Made by a program: the position numbers and the translations under genes
Source of the DNA: Clavulina sp. PMI_390
Lineage: Eukaryota > Basidiomycota > Agaricomycetes > Cantharellales > Hydnaceae
Assembly (NCBI GenBank): GCA_015039315.1
Contig: WIDE01000183.1
Span: 1 to 36,935, forward strand
DNA: 36,935 nucleotides
Reading direction: 5' to 3'
Shown: one piece after another, positions 9,904 through 21,880 of the stretch
How positions within the stretch are numbered: position 1 is the stretch's first letter
Layout of the letters: each line of letters opens with the position of its first letter
The notes under the pieces: model-generated
The model's input: the letters and a program-made list of their open reading frames with translations, nothing else
Databases searched by the model: none
Told to the model about the DNA's origin: nothing

Positions 9904-11757
9904 CTATGGAGATGCGTCGAGAGCCTCAACCTTCCTTAGTACGAATTCATACGAGCCCACTCTCTCGTCAAGCAAGGCTAGTAAATCTCTCCATTCCGTT
10001 GATGAACAGACCCCGTCCAGCGCCTTATCCTTGGCAACTCCTAGCCCCATCAACGATCTCTCGTACGCCTTGAGTGCCAGCCCAAATGCGCGTGCAGTGT
10101 TGCGTGAGGGAAGTGACCCAAAATCAGCTCTTGCGAGCTCGGCCGCTTGTCTCGAGTAGACACAGGAGCGCTCAAATTGTTTCGAGTCATAGTAGGCGAT
10201 TGAAAGCGCGCTTAGAGACTTTGGTAGAAGCTCTTTGGGCCATTCTGCGTCACTAGCAGAGCCAAAACGTCGGGCTCCGTCTTCGGCTAGTCGGACTGCC
10301 TCAAGCCCCTGCTCCACAGCCAACGCCGCTTCTCCGTGCTCTACATGCGCCCAGGACAGGATGATGTGTGAATCGACAAGGGTTTCAAAGGTTGGTATGC
10401 TGTTGAGACCATCTGCCTCCACGTAGCAGAATCGGACAGCATCCTGTAGTTTGCTCACGGCATCCATATAGCGAAGAGCCGCATAGAGAGCATAGCCCTC
10501 TAGAAACAAAAGACCCACCAGCTCTCCATTCACGTCTAATTCTCCGTGGAGTCTGGGGAGAACGCGGCGAGCGTGGGCGATGACGAGCAAGATCTCATCA
10601 GTGTACGGATCATTTATAAGACTTGAGGCTACGTTATATAAGGCCATATATAGCGGTCTTAGTTTGCTGGGTACGCTTGAAATTGTCGAAGCCCCCCAAT
10701 TATCGGATTTCACGAGGTAAACCCCTTCCAACAGCTCCTAATAAACATATTGCATAAGAATAATGAGGTGAAGCTTTAAAAGAATCCATACCTGAGCCGT
10801 AGATAGTGCCTTTTTGGAAACAGAGGAAAGAGAATCGATTCGTTGAAGGGTAACCAGCGTTCGAAGGAGCGCAGCCCCTGATTTCTGGTCCTCTTCCGCA
10901 TGGTATCGCGCAAACACTCTATCACGGATGGTTGCACCCATCTCAAGATATTTTACGCTCATAGATGACGAGGACAGTGGCTCGAAGTCGGGGGTCACTG
11001 TCAGGTGCTGCTGGACGAGCGATGAGAAAAACCAGCAGTTTTCCTAGCAGCCACATTGAGTTATTTGTGGAAAGGACGATAAAATCCTACACACTGGCCA
11101 AAGATTGTAAATCTCGAGCTCCTCAGTAATGATGGTGAGGAGACGGTTCAGATCAGCCAATGAAGGTCGTTTCTCCAGCACCCAAGAGCCTTCGAGCGTT
11201 GCTTGACTGATAAGTCTTGCCTTTGTACCCGAAAGTGAAGCCTTTATTCAAAGTGTCAAACGGGGTTTTTCAGCAAGTGATACTCCTTGCTTGGCACCTA
11301 CAACATCATTCGCCATCGTCTTTCCCCGCGCCGCCACAAACCGCAGAACGGAGACGCCTTTGCCCCGCCGACGATCAAGGCGTAGCCAGATATTCTTCTG
11401 AGCCTTCCGAGAGATTTCAAGGAGCGCAAAACGATGCTTCACGATACCAATCGTTTGGTGATAACCCTCAACTGCAACGATCGTTGCTCGTTGAAGGGAT
11501 CGTCGCTCATCAACATATGCACAGAATTCACTCAGTGACAGTTCAATTGCTCCCGTGGTGGGAAGGAAGATGTTTGACGATATGGATCGGATTGAGAGCC
11601 GTGTTTCGGTGCGTGATATTGGAATGGTATCTGGTGTGGAGAGCGGCTCTGGTGGGTCAATGTCGACAATCAGAAAGTCATCCTAACGAGCGGCCAAGGC
11701 CACAGTAAGATAGTGCCGGGTGGTGCGGAGCAGAGCCCTTACCACAATGGGGTCCAT
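9904..11757 (-). CDS. TPR-like family protein, paralogue B
   Basis: Five exons: 11757-11743, 11682-11302, 11241-11095, 11043-10792 and 10737-9904, giving 542 codons. The order is the same as in paralogue A: MDPIV first exon; module 1 (AIELSLSEFCAYVDE, IVKHRFALLEISRK, IWLRLDRR, TMAND); module 2 (ASLSGTKARLISQAT, LADLNRLLTII, LWP); ENCWFFSSLVQQHL; MGATIRDRVFARY; KSGAALLRTL; then the TPR-like region from residue 266 (AVSKLQDAVRFCYVE, SWAHVEHGEAALAVEQGLEAVRLAED, ALSIAYYDSKQFERSCVYSRQAAELAR). Exons 1-3 match A in length exactly. Intact in every respect I can see. Confidence 0.82.
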
Positions 11758-13439
11758 TGATTTAGTAGGAGTATGACAATGGGAATGGTCTGTCGGGGAC
11801 AGAAACAAGACCTGCGCGTCAACACAGAGCGTGGTTCGGCTGAGTTACACGTGAGGTTTAATGGTGCTCCAGAGAGGAAGACGATGGATGCGAGGAAGAG
11901 TCAAGACCGAAGACGAGCGTGAGCACTCTGAGGGCCTTCGCATAGCAACGAGAACAGCCTCATTGATAGCGACTGTTCCGGCTTTTACCATTATCCGTGG
12001 AGCATTAGAAACTCGACGAGTTTGAAACCTTTAGTGTAGCATATAGGGAAAGGGAAAGGATTTTCTAGGTACGCATGTGCAATAGTGTCTTGGGGATGAG
12101 AATGCCTGAGTGGCGGATCCGAAATGGAGCATTTGTTGTTGCGTGTTTTGACGATGGCAGCTGAAACCCACCACCAATGAACATTCACCTCAGCTGCTGG
12201 GTGCGGCTAAACACCCCTGTTGTGTGATACCCAGACTCCCCTAGGTGGTCTTAATATCCACCCACAGCCCATGACTACTCCTAGCGTCCACTCGCCTCTC
12301 AGGAACGAACCCGACGATCCTCGGTGTCCACTCCATAGGACCGTCGTATGGAATTACGCTGTGCTCTGGAATAGCTCCGAATATATTCTCGAATTGCGCC
12401 TGCCTCTTCGCCGCATTTCCATGGTCCATTCTCCTGTGCAAGCCCCTTCACAGATTCACTTGCCCGTGGCACTGCACATCTCTATGCAGCCTTGTGCCAC
12501 GATACGAACCACGACACATTCACACAAGGTACACCAATACCACCGCTGCCGCCACCGGCGCTACTATAGCGTATGAGCTCGGTCATATGATCCCAATACG
12601 CCAGCTAAGTGTTGTAACATTCATGAATCAACCTTGGGGTGGCCGTTGCTCCGGTTAGCCTGTGGGTTGCGGACGCATTGCTCTACACCATCACCCCATC
12701 TGACTCCTTTCATTTCCTGTGATCCTAATATTAAACATCTCATCGTAAAAAAGTCATTCGGCGTCTTTCTTTATAGATCTCTAGGCCATGCTATCTCAGC
12801 CCTTTCAATAGCTTCGGTTGTTGATGCGGAAAGAGGGCTAGGGACGAGAGCGGCGACCAGATTGTGGATATTTTTGACGACTAGCGCGAACGAATCGACG
12901 AGACAATGTGGATCTTGACTATGTACGTCCGCCAGTCGTTATCTTCCGTGTTATGCTTGATACTGGCCGATATCCTATTCACTTGCACACTTTGCCGCCC
13001 AACAGGTCCAGCCATTGTAAAGGCGGTATCAGAACTTACAATATGCTGTAACCTCATCGCATGGAGGTTGGAGCATAGACACTTGCAAAGGTGACCGAGG
13101 TTCAGGCGGTGGTTGTCGTCCTGATGGTCACTCTTTCCCGGCTACATTGGGCTCATCTACGCGCACAACCACCCTTCTCTCCTATATTCTCCTATCCGAT
13201 CGCTCGCTCTTTCGCTACGGTTGACTAGTCTCTCGCTCATCTCATTGCTGACTTGTCACTTTGTTTTGGTCCCACTTCTGTTCTTTCCCTGACTAGGTCT
13301 CGGATTGAGGCTAGTTATCGCGTATCTGTGGTATTGTTCTATATAATAGTATGAATTATATCCTATTTACTACAGTCAGTCCATGAATCAATCGTTAGCA
13401 CCAGGCGTAGTATGAACCTCATACTCCCCAATGCCGGAA
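11758..13439. other. Intergenic, no gene seen
   Basis: About 1.7 kb between paralogues B and C. Open frames on the plus strand (12220-12576, 12634-12918) have no recognisable domain, no paralogue in the window and no convincing splice partners. I see nothing definite. Confidence 0.4.
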
Positions 13440-15722
13440 TCATTGAAACCCTCCACGCCGACTAAACTCTTGAGTCAGCCTCTCTCTACCATAGCTGTGA
13501 CGTTGTTGTACGCTCGGACTGGTGCGCCAAGAATTCCGCATAATCTTACTGGCTATATACTTGCGGATCTCCCGTGCAGGGTCCAGCTGAGCGAGCATAG
13601 CCTTCCACTCTGCTTGTGAGCACATGGTATCAAAGTCGTTGAAGCGTTCTGGTACTAACTCGCGCAGCAGCGCTTCGTAGAGTTGCAACGACCACCCGAA
13701 TGCATCAGCCAATTCTTTGGAAGGGAATAAACGGAAGAGCTCCCTCGCAGCTAACACAGCTTTTCTCCCATAAAGATGAGTAGGTGCAAACTCCTTCAAA
13801 TCATAGTGGGCTGCCATCGCATTGATCATACCGTCGATGAGAATCTGTCGGGGCCAACCCAGATTTCCGTTTGGTGCGGTGGCCCAGCCTTGAATCGCGT
13901 GTTCAGCCAATCGCACTGCCTCGAGCGCATGTTGCAGAGATAATGATGCATTTCCCTCACGAAGATGCGTGGACGCCAACGTGTTGTGGCATCGAATAAA
14001 AATTTCAACAGCCAAGATGTCGTTGGCGTCTAACTTTTCGGAGCAGTGCTGGATACTGAGCTGGATGGCACGTATAGCTTTATCAATGTCGTGGCATGAA
14101 CGCATAAGTCCTTCTAAATAGAGGAGCTGTGCGTGCTCACGGTCCATCTCATATCCTGAGCAAACGGCTGGGAGGATCTGATGAGCGCCCGATACGAGAT
14201 AGAAGACCTCCAAGGGGCATGAAAACTCGGAGAGTGTGCACAGTAAACGGTTCAAGGACTCGTAGAGTTTTCTCATGTGAGCCTTGCCATTCAGAGCGTT
14301 CAGAGCGTCACTCTTGTTGATGGATTTGAAGAAGTGGAAAAGAAGTAATTTGTTTGCGGCTTGCTGGTGGAGCATGAGACTATTTAGTGACGTAACCATG
14401 AGTAGGAAAATGCAGGCGTACATTGGTAAGAGTAAAGCTCTCGTGAGCCTCCATTGGAATTGATATAAAAAACGATTGCTCCAACGCGGCAAGGGCTTCT
14501 AGAAAGAATCGCGCTACGTTCGAATAGTTGTTGTCGTGTGATCGCATCGAATCAAGCAGCTCATCAAGTGCATGATTCGGTGAGGCAATTATAGGACGTG
14601 AAGTGGAGGGTTTAGAAAGAGAGGCATGCGCCAGACGTGCCACTGGTTCTTGGGCGTGCGATGAAGAGTTGAGCTGCAAAGGAAGTAGTTCCGTATACCT
14701 ATCCCCTCTAGTGGATGATTTCCCACTTGGAACTCCTGTGGAAGGAGTAAGTTTCTCGTGTGCTTTTTGGCTGCGACGAAGAATATGAGCAATATTACGA
14801 CTAGCTCTAGTGCTTGGCACGACGGGAGAGACGTCACTGCCATCACAAAGATCGGATGAACAGTCAGTAGATGTCGTCATGTCTGAAATTGGTAGGAGGT
14901 GGTGTGGATCTGAGGCAGTGGAGGCGGTGGGTCCGAGCGCTGCCTGGCTACCAGCTCGATATCGTGCAAAGATCTTGTTTCTAATAGCCTCCCCCATATC
15001 TCCATGCGGTATATCACGATTTGATCCCACGGAAGACCCATCTTCAATGGCAGAAAAGTGCTGCATGATCAGAGAACAGAAAAACCAACAGTTCTTCTGG
15101 CAAAGAGGGAACGAAATCGATCTTGAGCTTGAGCGTATACAAAACGACTTTGGGGTAATCTCGCACTCACTGGCCATACACCATAACTCTGCAGCTCCTC
15201 GATCATAATGCGGAGGAGACGATTGAGGTCTGCCAAGAGAGGTTTATGATCGAGTCTACGCGAAACTTCCAACTTTGCATCCGTAACAAGCTTTTCCTTC
15301 GTGCCAGAAAGTAATGCCTGTTGTTTTTGAGCATCAACAAGTTAGTTCCTCAAAGAAGGAAAATTTCACCGAACCTTATCATTGGCCTTTGTTTCGCCCG
15401 ACGCCTTGAGAAATTTTAGCGAGGACACCTCACTGTCCGGTCGTCGGTCGAGACGTAGCCAGAAGCTAGGCTGGTTGGCAAGAGAGAGTTCCATCACAAC
15501 AAAGCGATGGACAACCCTCCGTTTCGTACAATATAATTCAGCAGTGGTTATGGCTGCTTCCTTCAACCCTTCATATTCGTCCACACAATTGCAGAACCCT
15601 TCAAGGGACATTTCAATTGCCTCGGAAGTAGGTACGGTGAACTGAGGTGCGGAAGTGACCAATCCTCGGAGGGGCAGAGCGGCAGAAGAGGGGCCAGCAG
15701 GTTTTCCCTTATTCTGGGCCAT
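13440..15722 (-). CDS. TPR-like family protein, paralogue C (long linker, divergent N-terminus)
   Basis: Modelled as 15722-15375, 15317-15171, 15096-14422 and 14363-13440, giving 697 codons. Unlike the others it has no visible MDxxV first exon. An ATG at 15722, preceded by an in-frame stop, opens MAQNKGKPAG, followed by module 1 (AIEMSLEGFCNCVDE, VVHRFVVMELSLA, FWLRLDRR, TKAND). Module 2 (ALLSGTKEKLVTDAK, LADLNRLLRIM, VWP) and KNCWFFCSLIMQHF...MGEAIRNKIFARY are intact. A Ser/Thr-rich linker of about 150 residues precedes the TPR-like region (MRKLYESLNRLL, AIRAIQLSIQHC, SLSLQHALEAVRLAEHA, THLYGRKAVLAARELF). The donor after exon 1 is gttcgg, which is weak. The last acceptor (ctccaccag, exon start 14363) was chosen to keep phase; nearby alternatives exist. 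Confidence 0.72.
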
Positions 15723-16522
15723 CGCTTAAGCAAAAGTGAACGGTTCCGCCGGCGTTCACCAGTTGTAGAACCAGGATGAACAGAGAGGAAGTGCAATAAC
15801 TTCGTCGTCTTTGCCAGAAGAGGGTCCTACAGAGAGGGGGGAGAGGATGAAGTACGGGATCAGGCACGATCCTCTGATCATGGATCCTTAAGTGGCCGAC
15901 GTGGGAGGTTTATGACAGGTACCGCTATGCGAGGCGGTACTTAGATAATATTAGGATCTGGATACGAATCTTTTCTAAGAAACTTTCTTGGACAGCGCGA
16001 CCCCAGCCCGAGGATGTTCATCACGTGTTCGAGACACAGCCCGAAACCACATTATCGGTAATAGTTCCGCCGTATTCAAAACCTACTTGCCCATAATAAC
16101 CATCAAAGGGGCTTGATGAGGGGAGAGATGGAAATCATTGGACATGATTGCGATGGTAAACTATGTCAATGACCGAAAACCTGAGCACAAGCTTGTGCCT
16201 TGCACGATCGGATGATCAGGCCGACGAGCATGTGACGCCAACCAACAGCCATTGTCGAACCCATCCCAATCAACTTCATAGTCGTAACATGGGCGGAATC
16301 GAAATCCGCTTGGAAGCGGCTTTCGCCTTGCCCGTTCCTTCCAGGCCAGTGGGACCTGTTCTGGTTAGCAAATGTAGAACGGCATGGGCTCAATGTGATC
16401 TTGATGATGGACTACTGCTCAAGACTGACAGCGTCGGGAAACTTGACCGGAGGCACTAGCACTCGCGCTGTCATTTCCAACAACAGTTGAGGGCAATGAA
16501 GGATCTCCTCAGGGGAGGGCAA
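15723..16522. other. Intergenic, no gene seen
   Basis: Upstream of paralogue C and 3' of paralogue D. Open frames at 16163-16459 on both strands overlap each other and lack recognisable motifs. Confidence 0.4.
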
Positions 16523-18864
16523 TCAGAGTTGGCGTCGGGGATACAGGATTTGGTCCAAAGCGGCGTTGAGGGCGTCAACTTTCTGCACAACATATGTGTA
16601 GCTGTTACAAGACTGGTCGAGTTGACCCCGCATCGCCCTCCACTCTCTAGGGGAGCACGACTGATCGAAATCATCGGAACCGTATAGGCTGGCTCCAATC
16701 AAAGCCTGCTCGTACCACTCGAGCGCATAACCGAACGTATCTGCCGTTTGATCTTCCTCGTAAGAGCGAAAGACCTCCCGTGCGAGCTGTGCGGCCCGCC
16801 TCCCATACATGAGCGCATTCTCAAACTGGCCCAGAGCACAGTAAGCTTGTGTCAGGGTGGCGAGAGCATCTGGTAGCAACGATGCGTGCCACGGCTCATC
16901 CGGTGTCGAACCAAAGCGCCGGTTACCCTCCTCTGCCCAGTATACCGCACGATGGGTATACTTCAGCGCAGAGGTAGGGTCACCTTGCTTGAGATTGGTC
17001 CAAGATAGAATACTAAGCGAGTATATGAGACCTTTGAGAATGGTGACGTTGCTGAGAGGATCTAACTGATGGTAGAGCTGGTAACTCTGTCGAAGTGCGT
17101 TGATAGCCTCGTCATAACGTTGAGCGTCGTAGAGGATAGAACCCTCGGTGCGGAATAGCTTCGCAAGCTCTGTGGACAGCGCGTTCCCTTCATAAGCTCG
17201 GAGGGCAATCCGTCGAGCATGTCGCACCACGTCGAGAACTGCGTCAGATGGTGCGGAATCCAAAATTGTACAACACAATTCGTACAAAGTCTCGCTGAAC
17301 TGTTGCAATTTAGATCTCAAGGCCGGATCAGCGGGTCGATGTTCGCTGGGATGATAGGAGAGATAAACATCTTTTGCGTATTTCTAAGCGTAAGCGAGTA
17401 TGATGCTTCAGTAATCCAATTTGTGATTAGAGACATTTCTCGACATACCTGGGCCTGGGTCAACAGCTTCTGCGTTTGTGGGAGAAGCCACTCAAGTCGC
17501 TCAATCATATTGAGCGTTCGCAAGAGTGATACACCAACTTTTCGATCCTTTTCGTCACCAAAGCGGTTCCCAGTGACTGACGGACTTCCGTGGGTGCGTG
17601 GAGGTGAATAGGGAGGCAGAGGCGCATTGTGAGTCGTCGACCGCGGCTTCTTCATTGCTTCTCTCGCTTTGGTTGATGGATAAGCTGATTGAGGAAGCAA
17701 GTTCCCAGGACGTTGTTCCGACCGAGGCGGCGGGAACGCTGGTCGCAAAGAGGGGGGAGGGGGCTCAGCAGCCCGCCGCGTTCCTTCCTGTAGGTGAAGG
17801 GACGCGAGATTGAACTCCAGTGCAGTATACTCATCATCAGACTGGGCGAAGGCCGAAGTCTCAATAGCTTCGATGGTGGAATCAGATTTTGGAGTAAAAT
17901 AAGAGCTTTCCTTCATCAGAGTCGGTTGGGTTTTAGGAGGGAGTGGAGGGGGTACAGCAGAGTCTCGGCGAGCTGGATGATTCCCATCCCAGTACCGAGC
18001 AAAAACATTACTTCGAACGGTGTTACCCATCTCGATGTGTCTCACATTCCGGGTTGCATGGACGAACCACCCATCCTGGGCGGCGGCAAGATGCTGTTGC
18101 AGAAGAGAACAGAAGAACCAGCAGTTCTCCTAATGAATAGCATGAGCAATCGCATGGAAGGACTCTCTAATGCAGAACGATCCCACCCAGTAACTCACCG
18201 GCCAGATACTGTACGTTTGTAGCTCCTCGTTAATGATGCGGAGGAGGCGACTCAGGTCAGCCAAACGAGGTGGACGATCCAAAACGCGAGAGTTTTCGTA
18301 TGTCGCGTCACTAACCAGCCTTTCTTTGGAGCCAGAGAGCGAAGCCTGTAATAAAGTGGAATGTTTGGTGAATGTCGCTTCGTTGACCATATGCGGTTCA
18401 ACCTACTCTGTCATTAGCCTTCGTTGCTCCGGATGCCTTGATGAGATTCCACGATGATATGCCGCGCTCTAGTCGGCGATCAAGCCGTAGCCAGACATTA
18501 TGTTGTTCTTCGCGGGCAAGCTCGATGACAACAAACCGATGAACGACAACCCCGGCCCGTTGACGATACCCCTCAATGGAGAGGATGCTTGCTTCGCTGA
18601 GCGATGGGCTTTCATCCACACAGCTGCAGAAGCCATTCAGCGAAAGTCCAATCACTCCAAAGCCGGGCACGAAGATATTAGAAGTCGACCCCAATATAGA
18701 TTTACGATGTTGAGAGGACGAGGGACGAGGCAGAGGAGAGATCTGAGTGCGAGGATCGATCGGTATCGACACAGTAAAGAACTCATCCTACACTCAAACA
18801 ATGGTGAGATTGGTGAGTGTAATGAGACTAAGAGCTTCTCGGGACCTACCACGAGAGGGTCCAT
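16523..18864 (-). CDS. TPR-like family protein, paralogue D (long linker)
   Basis: Five exons: 18864-18850, 18787-18407, 18345-18199, 18129-17449 and 17383-16523, giving 694 codons. An in-frame stop lies just upstream of the MDPLV start. Module 1 (VIGLSLNGFCSCVDE, VVVHRFVVIELARE, VWLRLDRR, TKAND) and module 2 (ASLSGSKERLVSDAT, LADLSRLLRII, IWP) are complete. Exon 4 has ENCWFFCSLLQQHLAAA, MGNTVRSNVFARYWDG and a Pro/Ser-rich disordered linker of about 130 residues, then KVGVSLLRTLNMIERL. The TPR-like region starts at residue 409 and includes YDEAINALRQSYQLYHQLDP, TSALKYTHRAVYWAEEG, TQAYCALGQFENALMYGRRA and FGYALEWYEQALIG. This member is a good reference for the family. Confidence 0.85.
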
Positions 18865-20115
18865 AACAGTAACTAGTCAGACACTGGAGGTAGTCGCCAA
18901 GAACCGTGGTGAGTGAAGGTGCTGTGTGAGGCTTCGGGGATGCTAGAGAAAGGAGCAAGTGAGTCGATAAAAGCTGCTCACTGTGATACGTGTTCCAAAT
19001 CTCGGTGAGCAAATGGTGTGGTATGGCGGGGGTCAGAGGAGACAGGCACGGAAGAGTGTATTTCAAATGACATGGTTGCCGATTTAGGTTTTGTCCAGCC
19101 GTCATGCACCTCGAGAGATTTGCTCAACGAGACCACTGGGATATGAAGAACACGTTGAAGTACTGCTGCAGCGACTTTCTTGTGCACATGAACATGTTAC
19201 GGCTGTAGGAGAGGCCTTTTCGGAGAGTACGGTAGCGGCTGTGTGTCTACCTCCCTTACTACGGATGTCCTTCAACACCAATATCAAAACTATGCTTGCG
19301 GCTCTTTAATCCGTCCAAAAGTTCTGCGCTTTATGTCCGAAAACCCATTCGAGGCTGCGGCATCCGGTCAAGGCTACCTTGGATCCCTCTTCCTCAAATT
19401 TGTTGCATTGCCTCTTGTGAACCGCGGCCTTGATTCTGTCTGCAACCATGAGATAGTATATTCCAATCAGATAGTTACTGATAGTGAGCTCTTCTAAGTG
19501 GTCTGGAGAGACACCCTGATTGACCATGGCGGACTGTCAGTATTATCCACAATCTGCCCTCCGACTCCGAGGAGTTGGGTCTCGATCCCAGATCTCACAC
19601 TCTTCTCTCAGAAATTCTACGTGTCCTTGATGGTGGAGGATGCCTTCGGCTGGAGGTGGCGGCAAGTGTTTTGCTAATGGGTACATACGGTAGAAACTTC
19701 TCGCGTTTCTCCTATTTATCACAAAAAGACAATAGATTCAGCCAAAGAATAGAACAAATGCTTCATCTACCAGTGCATCAGCTTACATCCACTTATTTCA
19801 GGATTCTGCAATTTCCGGATAAATCATCCGGAGTGAAAGGACGTAGTGGAATCAGAGCTAGAGCGTCCGCGGTGTTTTGTTGCACTGGATAGTTTACCTG
19901 GTAATCCGGAATAAAATATCTGGAGCTCCAGATAAAATAGTCTGATCTGGATACATCAGTGGGGCTCAGTATCCCAAGCATGCACTCTCGACATCACCCC
20001 TATGACCACTGCCCCAAATACTAGAATCAAAAAGCTCCTCCAGGCTCTGGAATACCACAATATTATATCACATGAAATATCGAGATCAATTTGCGGCCAC
20101 GGATCAGTAAGCACA
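18865..20115. other. Intergenic with short inverted repeats
   Basis: No gene can be supported. A perfect 7-bp stem with a 5-nt loop lies at 19814-19832 (TCCGGAT / ATCCGGA). A perfect 16-bp palindrome, ATCTGGAGCTCCAGAT, lies at 19918-19933, with a related ccggaataaaat motif just before it. Together they look like a small decayed inverted-repeat element. Plus-strand ORFs (19243-19497, 19575-19892) have no recognisable domains. Confidence 0.35.
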
Positions 20116-21880
20116 TTAGTGGATTGGTGCCGTCTCCATGTTAATGTTACCACCTCCATCAGTGTTAATATCTCCGCCCTCCAAGTTATTGGCTTGGTTT
20201 TGGCTCGATTTGTCCCTGCCTTTTATCACCGAACGATCCTCATACTCTCTGACCTCGACTATAGCCCCAAAGCAGAGCACTTGACGCTTATGAAGCAGCC
20301 ATTGAGCTGGTGCAGGGTCTTTGAATCCAACCCAGAAGCTCCCTCTATTCTTTTCAACGGCCTGCCGCCGCAACCTAGGGACGATCCACTCTGGCCCATC
20401 AATTGGCTGGAGGCTTTGGATCACACTGTTGTTGTCTTGGATATCTAACCAAGCTTCTGATGCCGAGTATTCTTTCCCAACTCGATCTCTCAAAGGGACA
20501 AAATTGATCTTGACTCGATATTGCGCCCAATTAACGAGCAGCTTGCAAGATGCAGGTGAGATTTTGCTGTTCTTTAGGAGGATGCTTGCGACTTCATATT
20601 TCACTGGAAGTAGATCCTCGGCTCGGTCCTTCCGGCGCGTCAACAGGATCGGATTATCTCGATTAGATGCCTTCACAGCAACCACTCTGGTGAGGATTCC
20701 TTTGGCTGCCAGCATCTCGTTGATTTCGTGTGTTGCTTCTCTTGAGATAATCCAAGGTGGCAAGGAATTTGCTGGGAGCTTAATAACAAGCTGGCACTCG
20801 CGATCATCCAGTGAGTCTGTGGGCGGTAGGGTGGGTTGGCAAGGAGCGTCGCCATCGCTTGATGGCTGCTGTGCGTTCCTTTTTCTTTCCCTTTTCCTCT
20901 CCCTGTTCCTTTCCCTTTTCCTTTCCTTTTTCGTGATATTCGCGTCGTTTGGGCGGGATGTGTCGCTGTTACCTTCTGGGTTCGCATCACTCGGGACTGT
21001 GTGAACTAGGCGGTTGCGATCCCAATACCGCGCAGATACCTTGCTCCGGATATCCGTACCCATTTTGAGATGTTTCAGGCCATGGGTTGTATGGAGGAAC
21101 CATCCCTCCTCAGCGGCAGTAAGGTGCTGTTCAACAAGGGAACAGAAAAACCAGCAGTTCTGCTTGGTGATGGCATATGTCATTCAAGATATAGCTAATA
21201 TCACACAGACTCATACTCACTGGCCAAAAGCAATATGTTTTCAGTTCGTCGCCGATAATGTGGAGGAGGCGATTCAAATCAGCAAGAGAAGTTGGTAATT
21301 CCAGAGTGTGAGAATGCTCGCGCGTTGCCTCGCCGATCAAGGTCGTTTTCATACTTGATAGCGATGCCTGTGGGTGGTTCTGAATTTTAAACCTATGGTA
21401 ACAGAAAAATATCAATTGTGACATACCCTATCATTCGCCTTGGTCGTCCCGAAAGCCCTCAAGAACTTCAAGATGGATACCCCACGCTCTGGTCTTCGAT
21501 CGAGGCGTAGCCAGATTTCGCGTTGCTTGGCACGAGAAAGCTCGATAATAACAAAGCGATGGAGAACCCCCAATGTACGTTCGCAATACCCCTCAACGGA
21601 TAGAATATTTGCTTTCTTGAGGGACGGATGTTCGTCCACATAATTGCAAAAATCGCTCAAGGTCAGTTCTATTACCCCAGAGCTTGGGAGAAACAATTGA
21701 GGCGACGCGGATACAACGGATCTCCAAGAGAATGCGGGTGATGATGGTCGAGAAGTCTGGGCTTCACTGCGTGGGTCGGTCAACTCGGGGACAGTAAAGA
21801 ATTCATTCTGACAATGATGGTGTTACATGACGAAGAGGCATAAAATAGAGATGCTATTAGCTTACCACCAGAGGGTCCAT
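20116..21880 (-). CDS. TPR-family paralogue E fused to a LINE ORF1-like domain
   Basis: Four exons: 21880-21866, 21807-21427, 21367-21221 and 21162-20116, giving 529 codons. MDPLV, module 1 (VIELTLSDFCNYVDE, IWLRLDRR, TKAND), module 2 (ASLSSMKTTLIGEAT, LADLNRLLHII, FWP) and QNCWFFCSLVEQHLTAA...MGTDIRSKVSARYWD are as in the paralogues. After a Lys/Arg-rich simple-repeat linker the protein departs from the family. Instead of TPRs it reads through about 240 residues including LPPWIISREATHEINEMLAAKG, ASILLKNSKISPASCKLL, GPEWIVPRLRR and FWVGFKDPAPAQWLL. That order (helical part, then R-x-W-x-x-P-x-x-RR, then an aromatic-rich RRM-like strand pattern) resembles ORF1/Gag-like proteins of fungal LINE elements; this is recognition from memory, not a search. 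No CCHC knuckles follow. An in-frame upstream ATG at 22087 exists, but the MDPLV start is conserved. The last acceptor may be accaag or three bases later. Confidence 0.72.

Noticed and set aside
12220..12918. Plus-strand open frames in the B-C spacer
   Set aside because: No domain, no duplicate, no plausible intron boundaries; expected by chance in this length.
20321..21004. Plus-strand 227-codon frame opposite paralogue E
   Set aside because: It mirrors the coding strand of paralogue E, including a Leu/Ser/Phe-rich run opposite the Lys/Arg linker; it is a shadow.
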